A stretch of DNA of 64,000 bases, from positions 62,001-126,000 of the forward strand of contig JBAJFE010000031.1 in assembly GCA_037903355.1 (NCBI GenBank). Direction: 5' to 3'. Of this stretch, positions 35,050-48,847 are shown piece by piece. The notes below the pieces were generated by a model, which did no database searches, was not told where the DNA came from, and saw only the letters and a program-made list of their open reading frames with translations. Numbering within the stretch: the first letter of the stretch is position 1; every line of letters begins with the position of its first letter. Source of the stretch: Trichuris trichiura (Eukaryota > Nematoda > Enoplea > Trichinellida > Trichuridae). Both the position numbers and the translations under genes were made by a program.

Positions 35050-36762
35050 TTATTCGACGACTTTGGCTTCTTTCGCTATTATATCTCTTGCAATTTGAAA
35101 GCTGGATATGAGAGCACTAAGCTGAATTTTATCGCTGGCGCCTTTGCTGAGATTGTCTTCAATTTGAGCCATACGATCCATCAAAAGGATACGAGCCAGG
35201 GAAGGTATTTTAACTGAAATGTATTCAAGCTATTAACTGATTGAACTGGGTCCAAAAAAGCAAGCATTCATTAACAAAATGAAGTAATGTCTTACCGCGG
35301 TGAATGTACTCGTGGACGCTTGTAAGAATGTCTTGCAATGCCAGCCCTTTCTGGATCCTCATTTCGGTAATATCTAAACGAGCAGATAAACTTTTAATAC
35401 AACCTACGTATTTTTAGTGACGGAAAACATCTCGAATGAGTCGAGAAAGCGCTGCGCGTATTTACAACAGCTAGATAAGGGATGTGTTCTATAGTGAGTC
35501 GCATATTTAAAACTTTGCATAGCGTTTAATGAGAAAGATTCTTACGCTTGTAGGCTTCACTGACGTCCTCATTGAGGAGGCAGTTAAACATTGTTAAGAT
35601 TTCGTCTGGTTTTGGATATCCAACGCAGGCATACACGTTTTCCCGGTTTACAACGTTGAAAGCCATTACTGTACTCTAAGCAACGAGTAACGTTGAAGAT
35701 GATCTTTGCATTACGAGTCACAACGAAAATGAAACCTGTAAAATGTTTAGCGCTCGCCGCATATCACCACCGGACAGTGCCACAACGTCCTCCAAGCCAG
35801 TCGTATCATATTGGACCCTTAAAATGAGTGAGGCGCGTATATTAGCATTCTAAATTTAAGACAGTACTTTTCTTCATCAACGACATAACGAACTCGGGAC
35901 AATGCTTCGTCCGACTTCAGTGGGCCAAATCGAAATCGCATGCAACGTGATTGTACAGGCGGTATAATTTTCGATAGGTAATTGCATATGAGGCAAAAAC
36001 GAACATTATTGGTGAACTTTTCAATAACTGAAACCGTCGAATAACGCAATAAATAAAAAAAACATTATTGCTTACTCCTTCGAAGTGCATTTTGGGCATC
36101 CCGAGTCATCGAGTCAGCCTCGTCCAAAATTACTAGTTTGAACTTTTTGCTAAAGATATTCTTCGTGCTAGCGAAGGTCAGTATCTGCTCGCGAACAACC
36201 CCAATGCCACGGTCGTCGGAAGCGTTAAGCTAAATATTTCACTTTGCATATTACGCAACGCAATGTAAACTTAGTTGCACCTCTAACACCATAGAGCTGA
36301 ACTGTTTGACGTCGTAGAGTTGTCTCGCGCAAGCGAGAATAGTTGTCGTCTTGCCAGTGCCTGGAGGACCGTAAAACAATAGATGAGGTAGAATATTCTC
36401 CTTCATAAAACTGCCGACTGAAAATGATATGTGAAGCGAAAGAAAAAATACTGCCATCGGGACAGTTTACGTGTGTGTACTATATCCTCCTGCGAGACGA
36501 GTTGGTCCAACTTCGTCGGTCGGTATTTCTCCACCCTGCAAATGAATTTCCATCGATATATGCAGCAAAACAAGCAAAGTAGCAACATATAAATTTTGCA
36601 TGTGCGCCCACGTTTATATCAAACATCAAGCTACTTTCTTATCGTGCAAGTCTCACAAAAAACACACACATCAATTCTCTACGATTAAAAATAGTAATTT
36701 TCTGTGCACATGCCGACAAAGGATTATGCGTACCATGGTAGAGATTCTGCCGTTTTACCCAT
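35050..36762 (-). CDS. rfc5: Replication factor C small subunit (RFC5 type)
   Basis: A clamp-loader subunit that helps load PCNA at primer ends. Nine exons give 332 aa (human RFC5 340): 36734-36762, 36471-36535, 36281-36417, 36076-36229, 35868-36027, 35736-35817, 35546-35675, 35296-35373, 35050-35213. The first exon is only 29 bp and encodes [10 protein letters not shown], with the tryptophan codon split by the 198-bp first intron. Motifs present are [12 protein letters not shown], Walker [24 protein letters not shown], Walker B VILDEAD, the RFC box with the SRC arginine finger ([16 protein letters not shown]), [13 protein letters not shown] and the C-terminal collar [25 protein letters not shown]...CNYLSKIIP and the spacing identify the RFC5 rather than RFC2 or RFC4 type. 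It is divergent from AAR2, whose ATG is 1.5 kb away. Confidence 0.95.
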
Positions 36763-38305
36763 CTTTGTAGACCCCAAAACACAAACAGACCGTAAGGTAT
36801 TGCATCTTGACTATCTCTTGCACTTAAGTGCAGTAAAACAAGCCGCGTATGCTTTCTTGCGTAGTTCTTGTCTAAATATTATACTGTGGCTATTTCTAGC
36901 GTATCGAGTTGTTTTTAAAAATTTTTTGCGTAATTTTTTTCAATAAATTATGGAAATGAACAGTAAATGAAAAAGTAATTACGCGATCTTTCATGTCTGT
37001 TCGCGTGACCGTTGCATTGACGAAACAATTATTCTTCTTTCAAAATTTCTTTTGCAGCCGTTTTGCTGACTCAAAGAAGGCCGCAGGAACGACTAAAAAC
37101 TTAATCTGTCTGCATTTCATGTTTCCAAAGCTATCAGATAAACTTATAGTTCCAAAAGTAGTGTAATTGTAATGCGACAAAGTCACTCATAAGCTTGGCT
37201 GGAAATGTAGAGCTTTTCCTCTATTTGCGCGCGAACAATACAGTAACTCTAACAGTACTCAGGTTTGCTCTACTCATAATAGTATAGCAAAATAAGCAGC
37301 ATCGGTTACTTATTTTTCAGGTGTTAGCGCTAAAAAATACAGGTTTTTTTGTTAAACGGGTGGCTGTCCCTCTTTTGCTTTTGCTGGCAAACATGATAGC
37401 TATTCTGTTTTGCCTTTACTTAAATTTAAGGCAAAAGATATGCCTTATCTATATGTTTAAGTTTATTCAAAGGCAGAACAGGATAGCCAACCAATTTACA
37501 GTACGACGACGGGACCCATAACCGCTAAATCGATGTTTGCTTTACAACGAACCTTATTACTATCAGGCGTACTGTATTAATGAACAAGTAGAGGAGAGAC
37601 TCGCTGTTATTACCTTTCAGATAGCTATGAAGTTAAGCGCCCAATGGAAATAAGACAAAACTGGTTCGGTTTAAGAACAAATTTAAAGCCCAATAACAAA
37701 AAAATGGCGCGAAAGTATGATAATGATTGTAAAAAATTTACAAAAATAAAACAACGCTGCTGTAGTCAACTTCTGTACACATTTGTTTTTCTATTACTAC
37801 GACACTGCGCGATCAGTTCGTATCGTATGAACTGTGGTTAATAACAATTATTGCAGAGCTTGTACCTGCGCATCATTTGTTAAAAAGGCTGTTGTTTATC
37901 ATTTATGAATCTTCATTTCTGGTTGTAAAGGCCTTCCGAAAGTTAGCAGTTGACTCAGAAGCTACGGTCAATGCAGTTTCTTGAAATCTCTTCCATCCGG
38001 TCGACGCAATTCTTTTTCTTCACATTTCGTCCTGATTGAAGAACTACTTTAGTCTTTGCTCAAGCAGAGGGAGTTTTCCTAACGTTTTTAAGTCTTCGCT
38101 CTTGTTTAGCGTTCTGCAATTTATAGTATTTAAAAAATTACTTATTCTCGGCGCGTTAGAGGCAAATACGTTTTTGCAGTTTGCATCGTTGCGAACAAAA
38201 GTATTTCGCCTACGTGCTATTTGCTTTTCGATCTGTTTTTAGCGGAAAACTTTGCTCGCAATTTGAATTTGCATTTTTCTAATAGCAACTTGTTTTCGTT
38301 CAGCA
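36763..38305. other. Divergent intergenic region between RFC5 and AAR2
   Basis: Contains the promoters of both genes by position, plus hairpin copy 3 at 37395-37488. No other gene or recognisable element. Confidence 0.45.
37395..37488. repeat. Hairpin repeat family, copy 3
   Basis: Left arm atagctattctgttttgcct pairs with right arm aaggcagaacaggatagcc. It is the longest of the three copies and has an internal palindromic stretch (ttaaatttaaggc...gtttaag). It is followed by accaatttacagtacgacga, similar to DNA after copy 2 and within the Penelope-like relic. Confidence 0.7.
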
Positions 38306-39620
38306 ATGGCATCAACGTCGGCGAATATGAGCCAGGAGGAAGCGCTAAGACTTTTCGAAAACGGCGGCTTCTTTTTTATTCCGAATTTGCCCGCCGGATT
38401 TGAATTTGGCATCGATTACAATTCTTGGAAAACTGGACCGAAATTCAAAGGTGTCAAAATGATCCCGCCTGGTTGTCACTTCATCTTTGTAAGCTGTTCG
38501 GGCGGCCAAGGAGGCCAAGCACCGCGAATTGGCTTTTTCCACTATTTTCAACCGAAACAATTACTGGTCAAAAATTGGAACGAAGAAAGCGAAGGTAACA
38601 ATGCATCACCTTTTGTCCTGCGAGTTTTACTAACTTAAGTTTTTATTTAAATGCCAATAAGAGTTAGTAGCGCTTTTTGAATTCAAACTTTATCGACGTA
38701 TTTGTTGACTTTGGAGTTGGTTTCAGTTGACGCGTACTTTTACAGATCTCGTTGACGAAACAGACCAAGAAAAAATAGAACGTATACGCTTAGATCTCAA
38801 AAATTTGGATCAATATCTTGGCGCGTATCCGTTCGAAAATTCCAAAACTTGGTTTTCGCTAACGTACCTCATTGACGGCGCCTTGATAGAGCGCTTGGAA
38901 CCGGAAATCAAAAGAATTAGCGCTCAGTGCGATTTAGTCAGCAAAGAATTTGAAGAACTCGGTGCCAGCGGGCAACGCGTCAATCGTCAAAATCCAGTTA
39001 GAGTACGGTATAGTGATAGTCAAGTTAGTGTTTTCGTTTTTCAAATGTTGTTTATCTATTTCTAAGCTTTATAGGGTCTGCCAATTATGCACTTGAAGCC
39101 AGGTTCGGAGATTCGCTTCACGGCGATTCCCAGCGCCGATTTGGGGCATTGTACCGTAAGCGAAAGGACAGCTCGTTCAATGGACCTCGGATTCGCCCTT
39201 CGCGGCATGTTGGCCACTTATGAGCGTCCAAAGCAGCTATTGGGAGAACTGCAGTTTGCATACATTTGCTTTTTGGTTGGCCACGTATTTGAAGCTTTCG
39301 AGCAGTGGAAGCTGCTTATCCGTATCTTTTGCAACTGCGAAGACGCATTGGGCGAACTGAGCGACTTATTCGCCGAGTTCATTAGGGTTCTGCATTTTCA
39401 GTTGAAAACGACACCACAGGAATTTTTCGTCGACATTGTTAGCAGCAACAATTTCCTAGCAATGGCACTTTTCAACTTTTTCCTTTTGATCGACTCGTCC
39501 GACTCGGCCAGCGTTCAGTTGAAAAGAAAAAGCGCAAAATTTAAAAATGCCCTTTCTGCTAAATACGGATGGGATTTCGACAGCGTTCCGGATGAATACC
39601 AACCTGTCATCGTTGAATAG
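38306..39620 (+). CDS. aar2: AAR2 U5 snRNP assembly factor
   Basis: AAR2 escorts PRP8 during U5 snRNP biogenesis and is replaced by BRR2. Three exons give 370 aa (human 384): 38306-38594, 38746-39023, 39075-39620, with introns of 151 and 51 bp. Strong matches are FEFGIDYNSWKTGPKFKGVK followed by MIPPG and HF, GFFHYFQPK, LDLKNLDQYLGAYPFE (human LQELDQFLGPYP), MHLKPGSEIRFTAIP, MDLGFALRGML, LLGELQFAYICFLVGHVFEA, and FFVDIVSSNNFL. Both domains are covered: N-terminal beta-rich and C-terminal all-helical. The intron-1 acceptor was set at 38745 because it keeps phase and the human spacing; an upstream acceptor at 38726 would break the frame. A nearer ATG lies 7 codons in, so the start could be either. 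Confidence 0.95.
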
Positions 39621-42273
39621 TTAAGTTTTATGCCTCTTTGCTATTTCCACAATACAGTCGAGTAATTACAACAATTTTAAAAAAGTGCGTTTGTGCGTTG
39701 ATTTCATTTAATTAAAAGTGGGCTCAGTTCGAAGACGTTTAAGGCTGTTTTTACCAAATCCGTACCGAAGGAAAAGTCTGGATGCGTAGCTGTAACTGTC
39801 AGTAATTTCAATAATGTGTATTAAAAACGACGGAGCTTTCATTATTCCGTCTTAAGTATCTGCTAATTTGCCAATAATATTAATAGTAATGCTCAGTTGT
39901 TTCAGGAAAAAGTGCTCATTTACGTCGAATTTGCATTTTCTCGGCTTAGCAATTGAATACTTTTGTATCAACTAAACTTTATGTTGTTGTAGGTCAGCGT
40001 TCTTACATGTATTTGAAGGATGCAACACGAATAAGAAATACACAGTTTTCTTTACATTCAGCAAAAATGGGGCCCAAAATTGAGAGTAACAGAAGGCAGG
40101 TCATTTAGCATTGCAAATCTTAAATTTATACGCCGGAAAATTGCACAGATAGCCTAAAGCGGTCTGCAGCTGTTCAAAATGGTTTAAGATGAACACAGTC
40201 ATTGCTGAATGCTTTGTTGTTTTTAGTAAACAATATAAACGGAAATAAACTGTGTGGCTTTAAGGAGTCCTTCTGAAAGGTCATATCTTCGAAATTTTAT
40301 TTTACTTTTAACCGCAAATGTAGTGATAAGAAGAGCGTGTTGCTTACCCATCAAACGTTCGCAGACGCAAGATTTGGTCCTTTGCACATCGCCTTTTTTG
40401 CAGACGCAAATATTGTTAACAAGTGCTACTGTTGGCAAAGTTCCAAAAATTCAAATAATGAAAGGTTCGTCGCTATACGGTTAGTATTCGTCTTCTCACA
40501 ATTTGTCTTATTGCTAGAAGGAAAATTGCGGTAAAAAACAAGTCTTGCTAAGGATAACCATTTTAAAATGTTACCTTTCTAAAGAGCTGCAAAAACGGTA
40601 GCACTTTAAAGCTATTTGATTTTATTTAAAAATTTCTCCTTATTGCGCACTTAACATATGAATTCAAGGTTGCCTAATTTTCTTGAACAAAAAATGTCAG
40701 CGCTTATAAAACCGAGTTGGAAACCGTTTACAGATTTTTCTCTTCGTTAGCTATTCAGATGTTGTAAATTGATAATCAAGAACAAAGCTTGGCTTACCGC
40801 GTTTAACTTCAAAATTTTCGCTGCTTTATAGCTTTTAAAAACAAGATATACCGGGAATTTGTTGATTTCTTTCAAAAAGTGGTTTTTTTATTTAAAAGAA
40901 ACGTACTTGCCTTAATGCCGCCCTTGCAAATAGGCTTCGCTAACCTACAGTAAACATACCAACCACTGCAAAGAAGCTTATGCTTAAAATTGGTTAATGA
41001 ATACGTATAATAAGAAACCAGGAATTTCGAAGTTGTACCTTAGCAATAATGTAAACATTGTGATCAAAGCAGTGCTGTCTCCCATTTCTTAGCATATGCA
41101 AAATTTTGTCACCCCGTAAAGTCCACTGCCTTTGCTCGCTATCTTCTTGGCAAAGTTCCAAGAATTCAAACAGTCAAAATTTAATTTGCATATGGGAATG
41201 GTAATTATGCGATCCTCAACGCTAGCTGTTGGTCACTTTGGATTACAAGAAGAGCTACTATAATTTACTACTAAAACAAGAAACTAATACTGTTGTTAAG
41301 AATAATTGATTTATAGATCCTTTCGAAACTGCGAAATCAGCAAAAATTACTGCTGTTCGTTCCTCTTTAAACTTTGCCATTTATTGCTAATTTAAAGTAT
41401 TAATTTAGCGCCATCTATCCTTCCCAAGAAATATGGGAGCCCAATATATTACTACTGAATATTCTAAGCCTTTTCTTTTCGTTAACTTTTCAAATTTACA
41501 GACTGCTAACTGTAATTAATTTCAAACTTTCCACCAAGTTATTGCCTTCAAAGGAATTCGTTTGTTCATTAAAACAGACGGTATTATTCGATTGGAAAAC
41601 CGACTTCATACAAACGGGATTTCCCTAGACAACGTTTCCCGCGTCGGCGGCACTAGTCGATAACGACAGCGGGTAAAAATCAAGACTACTTATTAGTCTC
41701 TTTACCGAATCCGTTTTTCGACGGCAGAAAGCTGCTGCCTTTCAGAGAAACTATAGTTATCGTTACAAAACGTTTGACGTTCACAATTTGCTTGCTTAAA
41801 TGCCCTTCGCATTACACTCGGAATTATGAACTTTTTAACTTAGCTCTTAGATTGTGCAACTGCGTCAACACGTGATTGTCTCTTTTTTTTAAAATTTAAT
41901 TGTTACGAACTGCCGAGCAGATTACCCAATGTTGAGCTACTCAATGTGACCGCTGCAATAGGCGTTCAGATTATAACCGTTAAACTCAAAGTCTAAATAA
42001 GGTTTGGTTCGTTCATAATAGGAAGTGCTTATCATTTTAAATGGACAAAAACTTGAATTTTCACGCTTTTCAAATCTTCTCCGCTGCTGTTGCCGACGAG
42101 TCAGCTTGAACAAAGCGAAAAGCACTACCAAGTCAGCATTGAACTCCATAAGAAAAATAGCTTTAGTTCGTTCGTCGTTTTACCTTCTTTAACTTCGAAT
42201 ATCCGTCTTTCCAAGGAGGTATTACTAGAATGTAACTGTACAAGGAAAATGTCGACGTAGCTCTTTCTCTCTT

Positions 42274-42513
42274 TCACTGTTCGTTGTCCCATTTGCAACA
42301 TTGCATTGCAGCTTCTTTTAGATCAGGATTGTTTGCATATGAACGTTTATCAGCGTCGCTCCATCTTACTTTAGTTTCAAGCGGAAGCGAAGTGCAAGAG
42401 TTGGCAAATAAAGAACAGATGTACAATTTGGCTGACAAACGACCTCCGATAGCGCAGACGACGACCAACAATTTTAATGATATTCCATTAAGTAGACGAA
42501 GTGACATAGACAT
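42274..42513 (-). CDS. Possible small secreted peptide
   Basis: The frame runs from an ATG at 42513 for 79 codons. Residues 1-28 look like a signal peptide (basic start, then SLKLLVVVCAIGG, then LSA). The remainder carries four cysteines including a CC pair near the C-terminus (EAAMQCCKWDNEQ). No family, splice or promoter evidence exists, and a longer frame is open on the other strand, so this could be chance. Confidence 0.2.
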   Translation of the reverse strand: MSMSLRLLNGISLKLLVVVCAIGGRLSAKLYICSLFANSCTSLPLETKVRWSDADKRSYANNPDLKEAAMQCCKWDNEQ

Positions 42514-45500
42514 TACGCACGCGCCGTTTACAAATATGTCTTTGTCGTCGTCGGCGACGGAGGTAACTACGACGATGGGTGCGCGAGCCTATTTTTCATG
42601 CAAAAAATTTTACTTATCTTTCCATCCCATTTGGTTGAACACATTTTTGACGGTTGAAGTTCGCTCGCGCTGTCCAGCCATGTTCCACTTGTAACTGTTC
42701 TTCTTGGATGCTCATTGTCATTAGATTAATAGACATTACGTAGAGGAGACAGTTGTGTGACAAATTTTCTCCCTCTCATAAACACCCACCGACCCAACAT
42801 CTGGTGTCAAAGCAACCTACAGTACTTTACAAAACTAATGCATCTTATTCTTCTCCATTAATCTATATTTCTTTTATGCTTCTCAAGTTGGCGCCGTAAT
42901 TGCAAGCAATCCCAAACAGGGCATATTTTGCTTTAGGACCGGATGAATAGCTTCGACGCTTCGCGACGGCTTCAAGTTTTTTTCAAACCTATTATACAGT
43001 AAGACTTCAAGCCGCGGAAAGCCAATCCAGCGGATTATCCGCCGCGCAGCGCTGCTATGCGCTGCCTTGAGAAAATGGCCATTGATCGACCTTGTCCGTG
43101 GTGCCCCATCGCGGCGTCTGTGAAAGTACATTAAGAATGGGAAAATTAATTGCCGCGTAAATTATGCTGTCACATTGCAGCATGGAATGCGGACTTATTT
43201 GTACCTGCCTAATTCTACGCTTGTATTCATTTTGTCATTATTTTATTAACCGTCATGTCAATGTCAAGCGGCGACGGGCATTTACGTTCTAAATGAACAG
43301 TGATTCCAACACCGATACAGCTGTCTACGCGTAGACTAATCGAAAATATTTTCGTCCCTACATGGCATTACCCTCTTAGCCTTTGCGGCAGCGCCCAGCT
43401 AACTTCGTCCGAGATGGGCAGTTTCGAAGGATGAAGAGGAAGAAGAAACAAGGAATGGCGCTGGCTACGGACTGTTTATGCAAATTGTTTAAAAATTCAA
43501 AAAGCGACTGATCGCCGTAGACAAACTGCGAACGGTAGGAAGTGAGACAAACGGTGCTAGTTAGTACTTTCTCATTCCTGCTCGTCTCGACACTTCCATG
43601 CCGTTTTGCTTCTTTGCAGCAGCCAACCGAAAGCATTATGCGAATTTTAAAAACTGCAAAACAGGACGACAAAAAAAATTTGCATGCCAGACATCCGGTC
43701 GGTTTATCGCTAAGTGCAAAATTTGAATTCGACGAGTCGGCATTCTCAGCGTAACAGTGTTGCGAACTTGCAGCCTTACTAGCAATTTGGCTATCGGCAA
43801 TTTTGCAAACGTTCTCATAAAGCAAAGAACTAACCTGAATAATAGTAAACTAATGTTCGTTAATGTTCAAGGCTCAATGCAACATCGAATAGGCAGCCAA
43901 GCGTTGCACTTTTTAAAAGCGTAAGCGTACAGTATAGCTGAAACATTTCCTTCCGTCAGTTTTCCGTTATCTTATGCAAATCTTCAACTATGCGACAGCT
44001 ATTTCGCTTTATCAATTGTAGTTCATTCAAACACTTTTGAATAATCTGCCATAGCCGGCGATTGCATATTTGAAAATTTGAAAAACTGCCGCTGCTCGGT
44101 AAGCAGACGCTTGGCAAACACGCCTGCACAACTGTAGCTGTGTTCAGTCATCATTAGCCGCACTTTGTTCGAAAACTTTTGTTTCTACGATCAGCTGCGC
44201 TGTATGTACCTACCTCGACTGTCGTTGAAAATTAATGATCTCTAAGTGACCGGATGAAACGACTTAGTGCCTACGGCGTTGTCCGTCCGGTGGGCGCTCC
44301 AGTGAGAAGTCAAAAAATCGCGACTGTCTCTGACAAGAGAGGAGCTTATGCGACGACGCTTTTCTAAACGGACGTGAAGAACAAATGCCAACTGGACGGT
44401 GGAGAAGGCGTTCGCTTGCTTACCTTCCGTTCCATTTTTGGTGGCGGTCATTCGAAGTAGCAGCAATTGGAATTTTCAGCTTGAACGCCCCTTCTCGGTT
44501 CTTGCTTCGCTTCTTTGCAACTTTTTTTTTACTCGACGTCAAATCGAAACGAGAGGGGAAAAGTGCCACTCGGCGACGTAGGCGCTTTTTTGGCCAAAGC
44601 AATGTTTGCATGCAAAGACTCCCCACCGCCGGCCTAGGCGTTTCCAATAGGCCTTTGCAAAATGGCCAGCGCGCGGTCGCCGGCGAGCGGCCTTTTTCGT
44701 GTAAGGCTTCAATTTATTGAACTTAAAAAACGACCCCTCCGGTAGCGGTACGCAACATTTGAAAGTGGCCCACGTCGCGAGATAAGGATAAAAATATTTG
44801 AAACGCGCGCTCCGCCTGTCCACCGACGGATGGAACGACGCCTGACGGCGACGAGCGTGATTTCCCATCTCAACAACAAGAAGTATTGGGTGCACGCAGA
44901 TTATCGGTCGCGATTCGACCGTCAGATAATAACCGGTTCCTTTTTCACGGAAGCTTCTTAGCGTGTTGGCAAGGCGCCTCTTAGCCACCACGATCACCAA
45001 CCGTCCTATCCGTCACTGCCGCTGTACGAATGATTGCCATCATGGAATACAACAACAGTCTTTATGAAGCTTCGACAAAAATGGTTAAACTTCCAAAGTT
45101 TAAGCCACACGTCCGCTTTCCTTGCGGTAGAGAGCAACCAAGCTAATTCATCGTTCGAGCGTTTCGGCGGGGAGATGTTTTTGTAATTTAAAATTTCAAA
45201 ATATCACAAGCGTCGGATAGTGTCGCGGTGGAAAGAAAAATTTGTCTATTGACCAGACAATCAGCTGCCCTCATCGGTCTACGCGTACAGCTAATTCAAA
45301 CGCCGACCGTCGTTTCCGACAAAGAAGACTCCTTAAAAAACGCGAGATCAAAAAAGTTACAGGAAAGGTTTGTATGCAATTGCCATCGCTCCCTTAGAAG
45401 GCGAAAGATCCAAAAGCGCAGTTTTTGTTCGGGTCAAATGACGTATGGTGAGTTGGGAAGACGGTTGACAAGGGCCAAAAGCCGTTGATGCGCGGCGGGC

Positions 45501-48225
45501 GTCTGGGTCGCGTACAGTATACGGAGAAGAGACGCGGCCTTGCATGGTCATGGCTGTTGCTGGTGAAAATAAGTCGTTTTAGACAAAAGATGAAATAGGC
45601 AGTCTCTTCGGGTGGCTCGAAGGAAAGACAGATGTCGACATCCCCTAAAGGGACGATGCTACGAAGGCGATTCGGACGGAGGGGGCGCCCACCCTTCCGC
45701 CTTGGGTGCGGAGTCGTCGGTTCAGTTGTAAAGCATTCGTTTTGTCATAAATCAACACCCCCACGACAGGCGCTTCCGTTGCGCAGCTGTGCCAAGAATG
45801 CGGCTGGCAAAAAGTTGGCACCGAAGCCGTGTGGCAAGTTTTTTCGCCTTCAACTTTAGGACGGCCGGTCGAGGAACCCTTGTAACCCAAAGACATTTTC
45901 GACCGGGCGCAAGCGTACAAACCTATTTGGCTCACAAAAATTGAAATTATGCAAAAAATAGAAAAACTTCAAATCTCAACAGGGATAATCGATTATTTTT
46001 TTTAGCCTACAAAGCGCTGGCAAGGCAAGAAGCAGACTTGAACAGGGTCGTCTCTCCGGTGAAAGGCGGGCGCAAAAAGGCACCGGAAGAACCGGTCGCG
46101 CTCAGGCTGAATGGTCCAATTTTTTTCTTCATCTACACATGTAAATGACAAATTCCCGGGCAAAGACGACATTCTTCACCGCATCGCTGAGATGAGCGAC
46201 TTGATCGATGAGGCGCAGGTCGAGCGAACAACAGTGGTCCGTCGGCGGACGGTACCGCATCGACCGACGACGACACGCCCCTGAAGTCCCGCTTTTGCCA
46301 TCTCTCGACAACGTGTCGGACTCCTGGCGAGTCACGGTAAATCATCAACCGTCTCTTGTCAAAGGGAGCCGCATGACAATGCTTCCAAAGCAGCTGCCGC
46401 CATTTTTCAACCCCAAAAACGCAACAAGACAGCTGGACAAGTTTCAACCGTGTTAGATGAACAGATAAAACCTACGCCCCGTATACGCACTTCTTCATTG
46501 CACGACATTCATCCCCTAACCTGAACCGTACGCAAAAGGTACGTACGCATTCGGAAGTTGACAGGCTTCTCGTTCCATCCTTACGATGGATCGGCTCAGC
46601 TCTTAATTTGCATAAATAAGCGACAGGCGTTTGTACATACATACGATAGCATCAACATTTCTAAACCTTGAGGGGTTCAGTGCAATTTTGAATTTGAAAA
46701 ACTTCAAAATGAACACGTAACCTGTTTTGTAATTGCAACCTGGCGAGCATGACGAGTGAGGGGCTACAATTTCAGTTTTGGTGATCCAATAAGGTCGTTT
46801 GTCAAAAGGTGGCGACGAGCAACTCGCCTTACTTCCGACAGGCGACCGCTGGGCCGTTTCGTTACGAAACTAAGTCTTTGTACGCGTTAGCACACGTTCG
46901 GCAGCAGCGATTGCTGCTCATCCGTACCGCGTGTAGACAACCACTCTGCCATCTAAGGTGTATTGCTACCGTCGGCATTCGGCGGAGGAAAACAAAAAAC
47001 CGACTCGTAGCAGCGGCCCACTCGGCTACCCTTCTGTCGAAAATACTTCCGATTGTATATGATTAGAAAGCGACTTAAAAAACGGTATTCTGATTCAGTT
47101 GCAAATTATGCAAAGTTTTATGCAACACGCTTGCCTTGAGGCGCCCATGCGTAACTTCGCGTGCACGCGTATCTCTATCTGGGCGGTGGTCGAGCGCTTG
47201 CGATCATTTCGACAGCAACGCAGAAAAGAAGCGCGGCTCCCTGTCGCGTTCTTGAGAAAAACTCGCTGCGTCGGTCCTTTTTTGACCTTACAACAAATAT
47301 TGACTGCGGGCAGAAAAGCAATGACGCTTTAAGTTGCTCGCCGTGTCGAGGTTGCTAGCAACCGCCGAACGTCCGAACACTTAACGCTGACGCAAACTAA
47401 TCTTGCTAAGAAGGAATATGCACCTCCGAAATTGTCCCAAATCACCTGTCCGACAATAACGACCTTAACGCAACTGGATGTCAGCTGAAATGCTTAGTGG
47501 GTGCAAGCAACTACTGTTTGCCAAAAAGGCTTTGTCGACTCGACCCGCTGCTAGGGCACCTGCTGCCACCGACAAGCAACACATTGGAGCCAGCGAAGAA
47601 AAGATTAAAGGGAAGATGAAACAACTTGAAGCTTCAAAAGTGGGTTGCAGCTGTCGTCAATTACTAAGTGGTCCTTGGGCGGGCATAACTTTTATTAATT
47701 AGCCTAAAACTGAAAAGGGCAAAAAGGATGTGGTGCCATTTCCCCGGTCGCACAGTACACCGTGAGAAAAGCGTCGACCAATGAAAAGAAGCACCTGCAG
47801 CGCAAAAGAATTGCCAACGGAGAAAGTGGCGCCCTCAAGCAAAGCTAGAAATACCTTCGGCTGCCCCGAGTGGTCTCTCCACTGAGCGGGACAGTGAACA
47901 ACGCGCGCGCGAAGGTGCTGATTTAAACTTTTCTTTGCTTACAGTCTCCTCGAGGAGACGTTCTCTCAAAATAGACAACTAACAAGACAATCTATGCTCT
48001 CTATCTATTAAACACGAGCGAGCGTAAAGTCGGTTAAAACCGAGACTGGTCGAAACCTTTGGAGAAGCTACGCGGTGGCCCTAATGAGAGGCTGAAACTG
48101 TGGGTGCGCGTCTGTCATCATTGAACTTTTCTTTTTCACCGTTTGGCTCGTTACTAGCGTGTTACTTTGACAAATGGCCCTATTGCAGCGGCAAGTCAAA
48201 GGTTCGGCCGCCATCACCAGCGCGC

Positions 48226-48241
48226 TCTCTCTCTCTCTCTA
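48226..48241. repeat. CT microsatellite
   Basis: Short (CT)n run followed by interrupted pyrimidine tracts to about 48270, in the GC-rich region upstream of cyclin D. Confidence 0.8.
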
Positions 48242-48845
48242 CCTCTTTCTCTCTTTCTGTCTCTGTTGCAGCGGTGGAGGTCAATGCAACAAAAGAAGGC
48301 TAGTTCGACAGTGCAAAAAGGCGTGCCTATCGGCCGACTGTCAAAGAAGTTCAACCGTCGATACGATGCGCAACTATCTTCTTAGGGAGGAAAGCTTTCC
48401 AAGTGACCAGACGCGCCTTGAAGCAACACTGTCTCTGGCCTGCATCAATGAAGCTTGTTTTTTAAAAATTTGACTTTTATCAACGCCATTTCCCCACCAG
48501 CGGATGCGACCGGGAAACCGTTTCTTTCACTCTCCCTCTTTTTTTCCCTTTATTCAGCTCCCTCTCTTGAGGCAGTGCCTGAAAGGAGCAACGACGACTC
48601 ACTGGCCAAAGCAAGTTGCGGCGCGATCAGCTGGCGGCCACCGCCGCGCGCGCAAACCAGTTGGCCGAGACGATATTGCTTTATGTAGATTTGTCGCTGC
48701 CGGTCATCTGACCGACACGTTAATTCAAACTTTCAAAAAGCCAAAGCGTCCTCGCGCGGTCCACCCGAAACGCAAACTACTTCCAAACTATTGCTGCTTT
48801 TTGCGGCTGCTCTCGTTTTTGCGACCGCCACTTTTTCTGTTATAC

Positions 48846-48847
<2 letters not shown>

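Noticed and set aside
43376..43825. 149-residue minus frame
   Set aside because: Lies in GC-rising DNA where many frames are open on both strands; no conserved feature.
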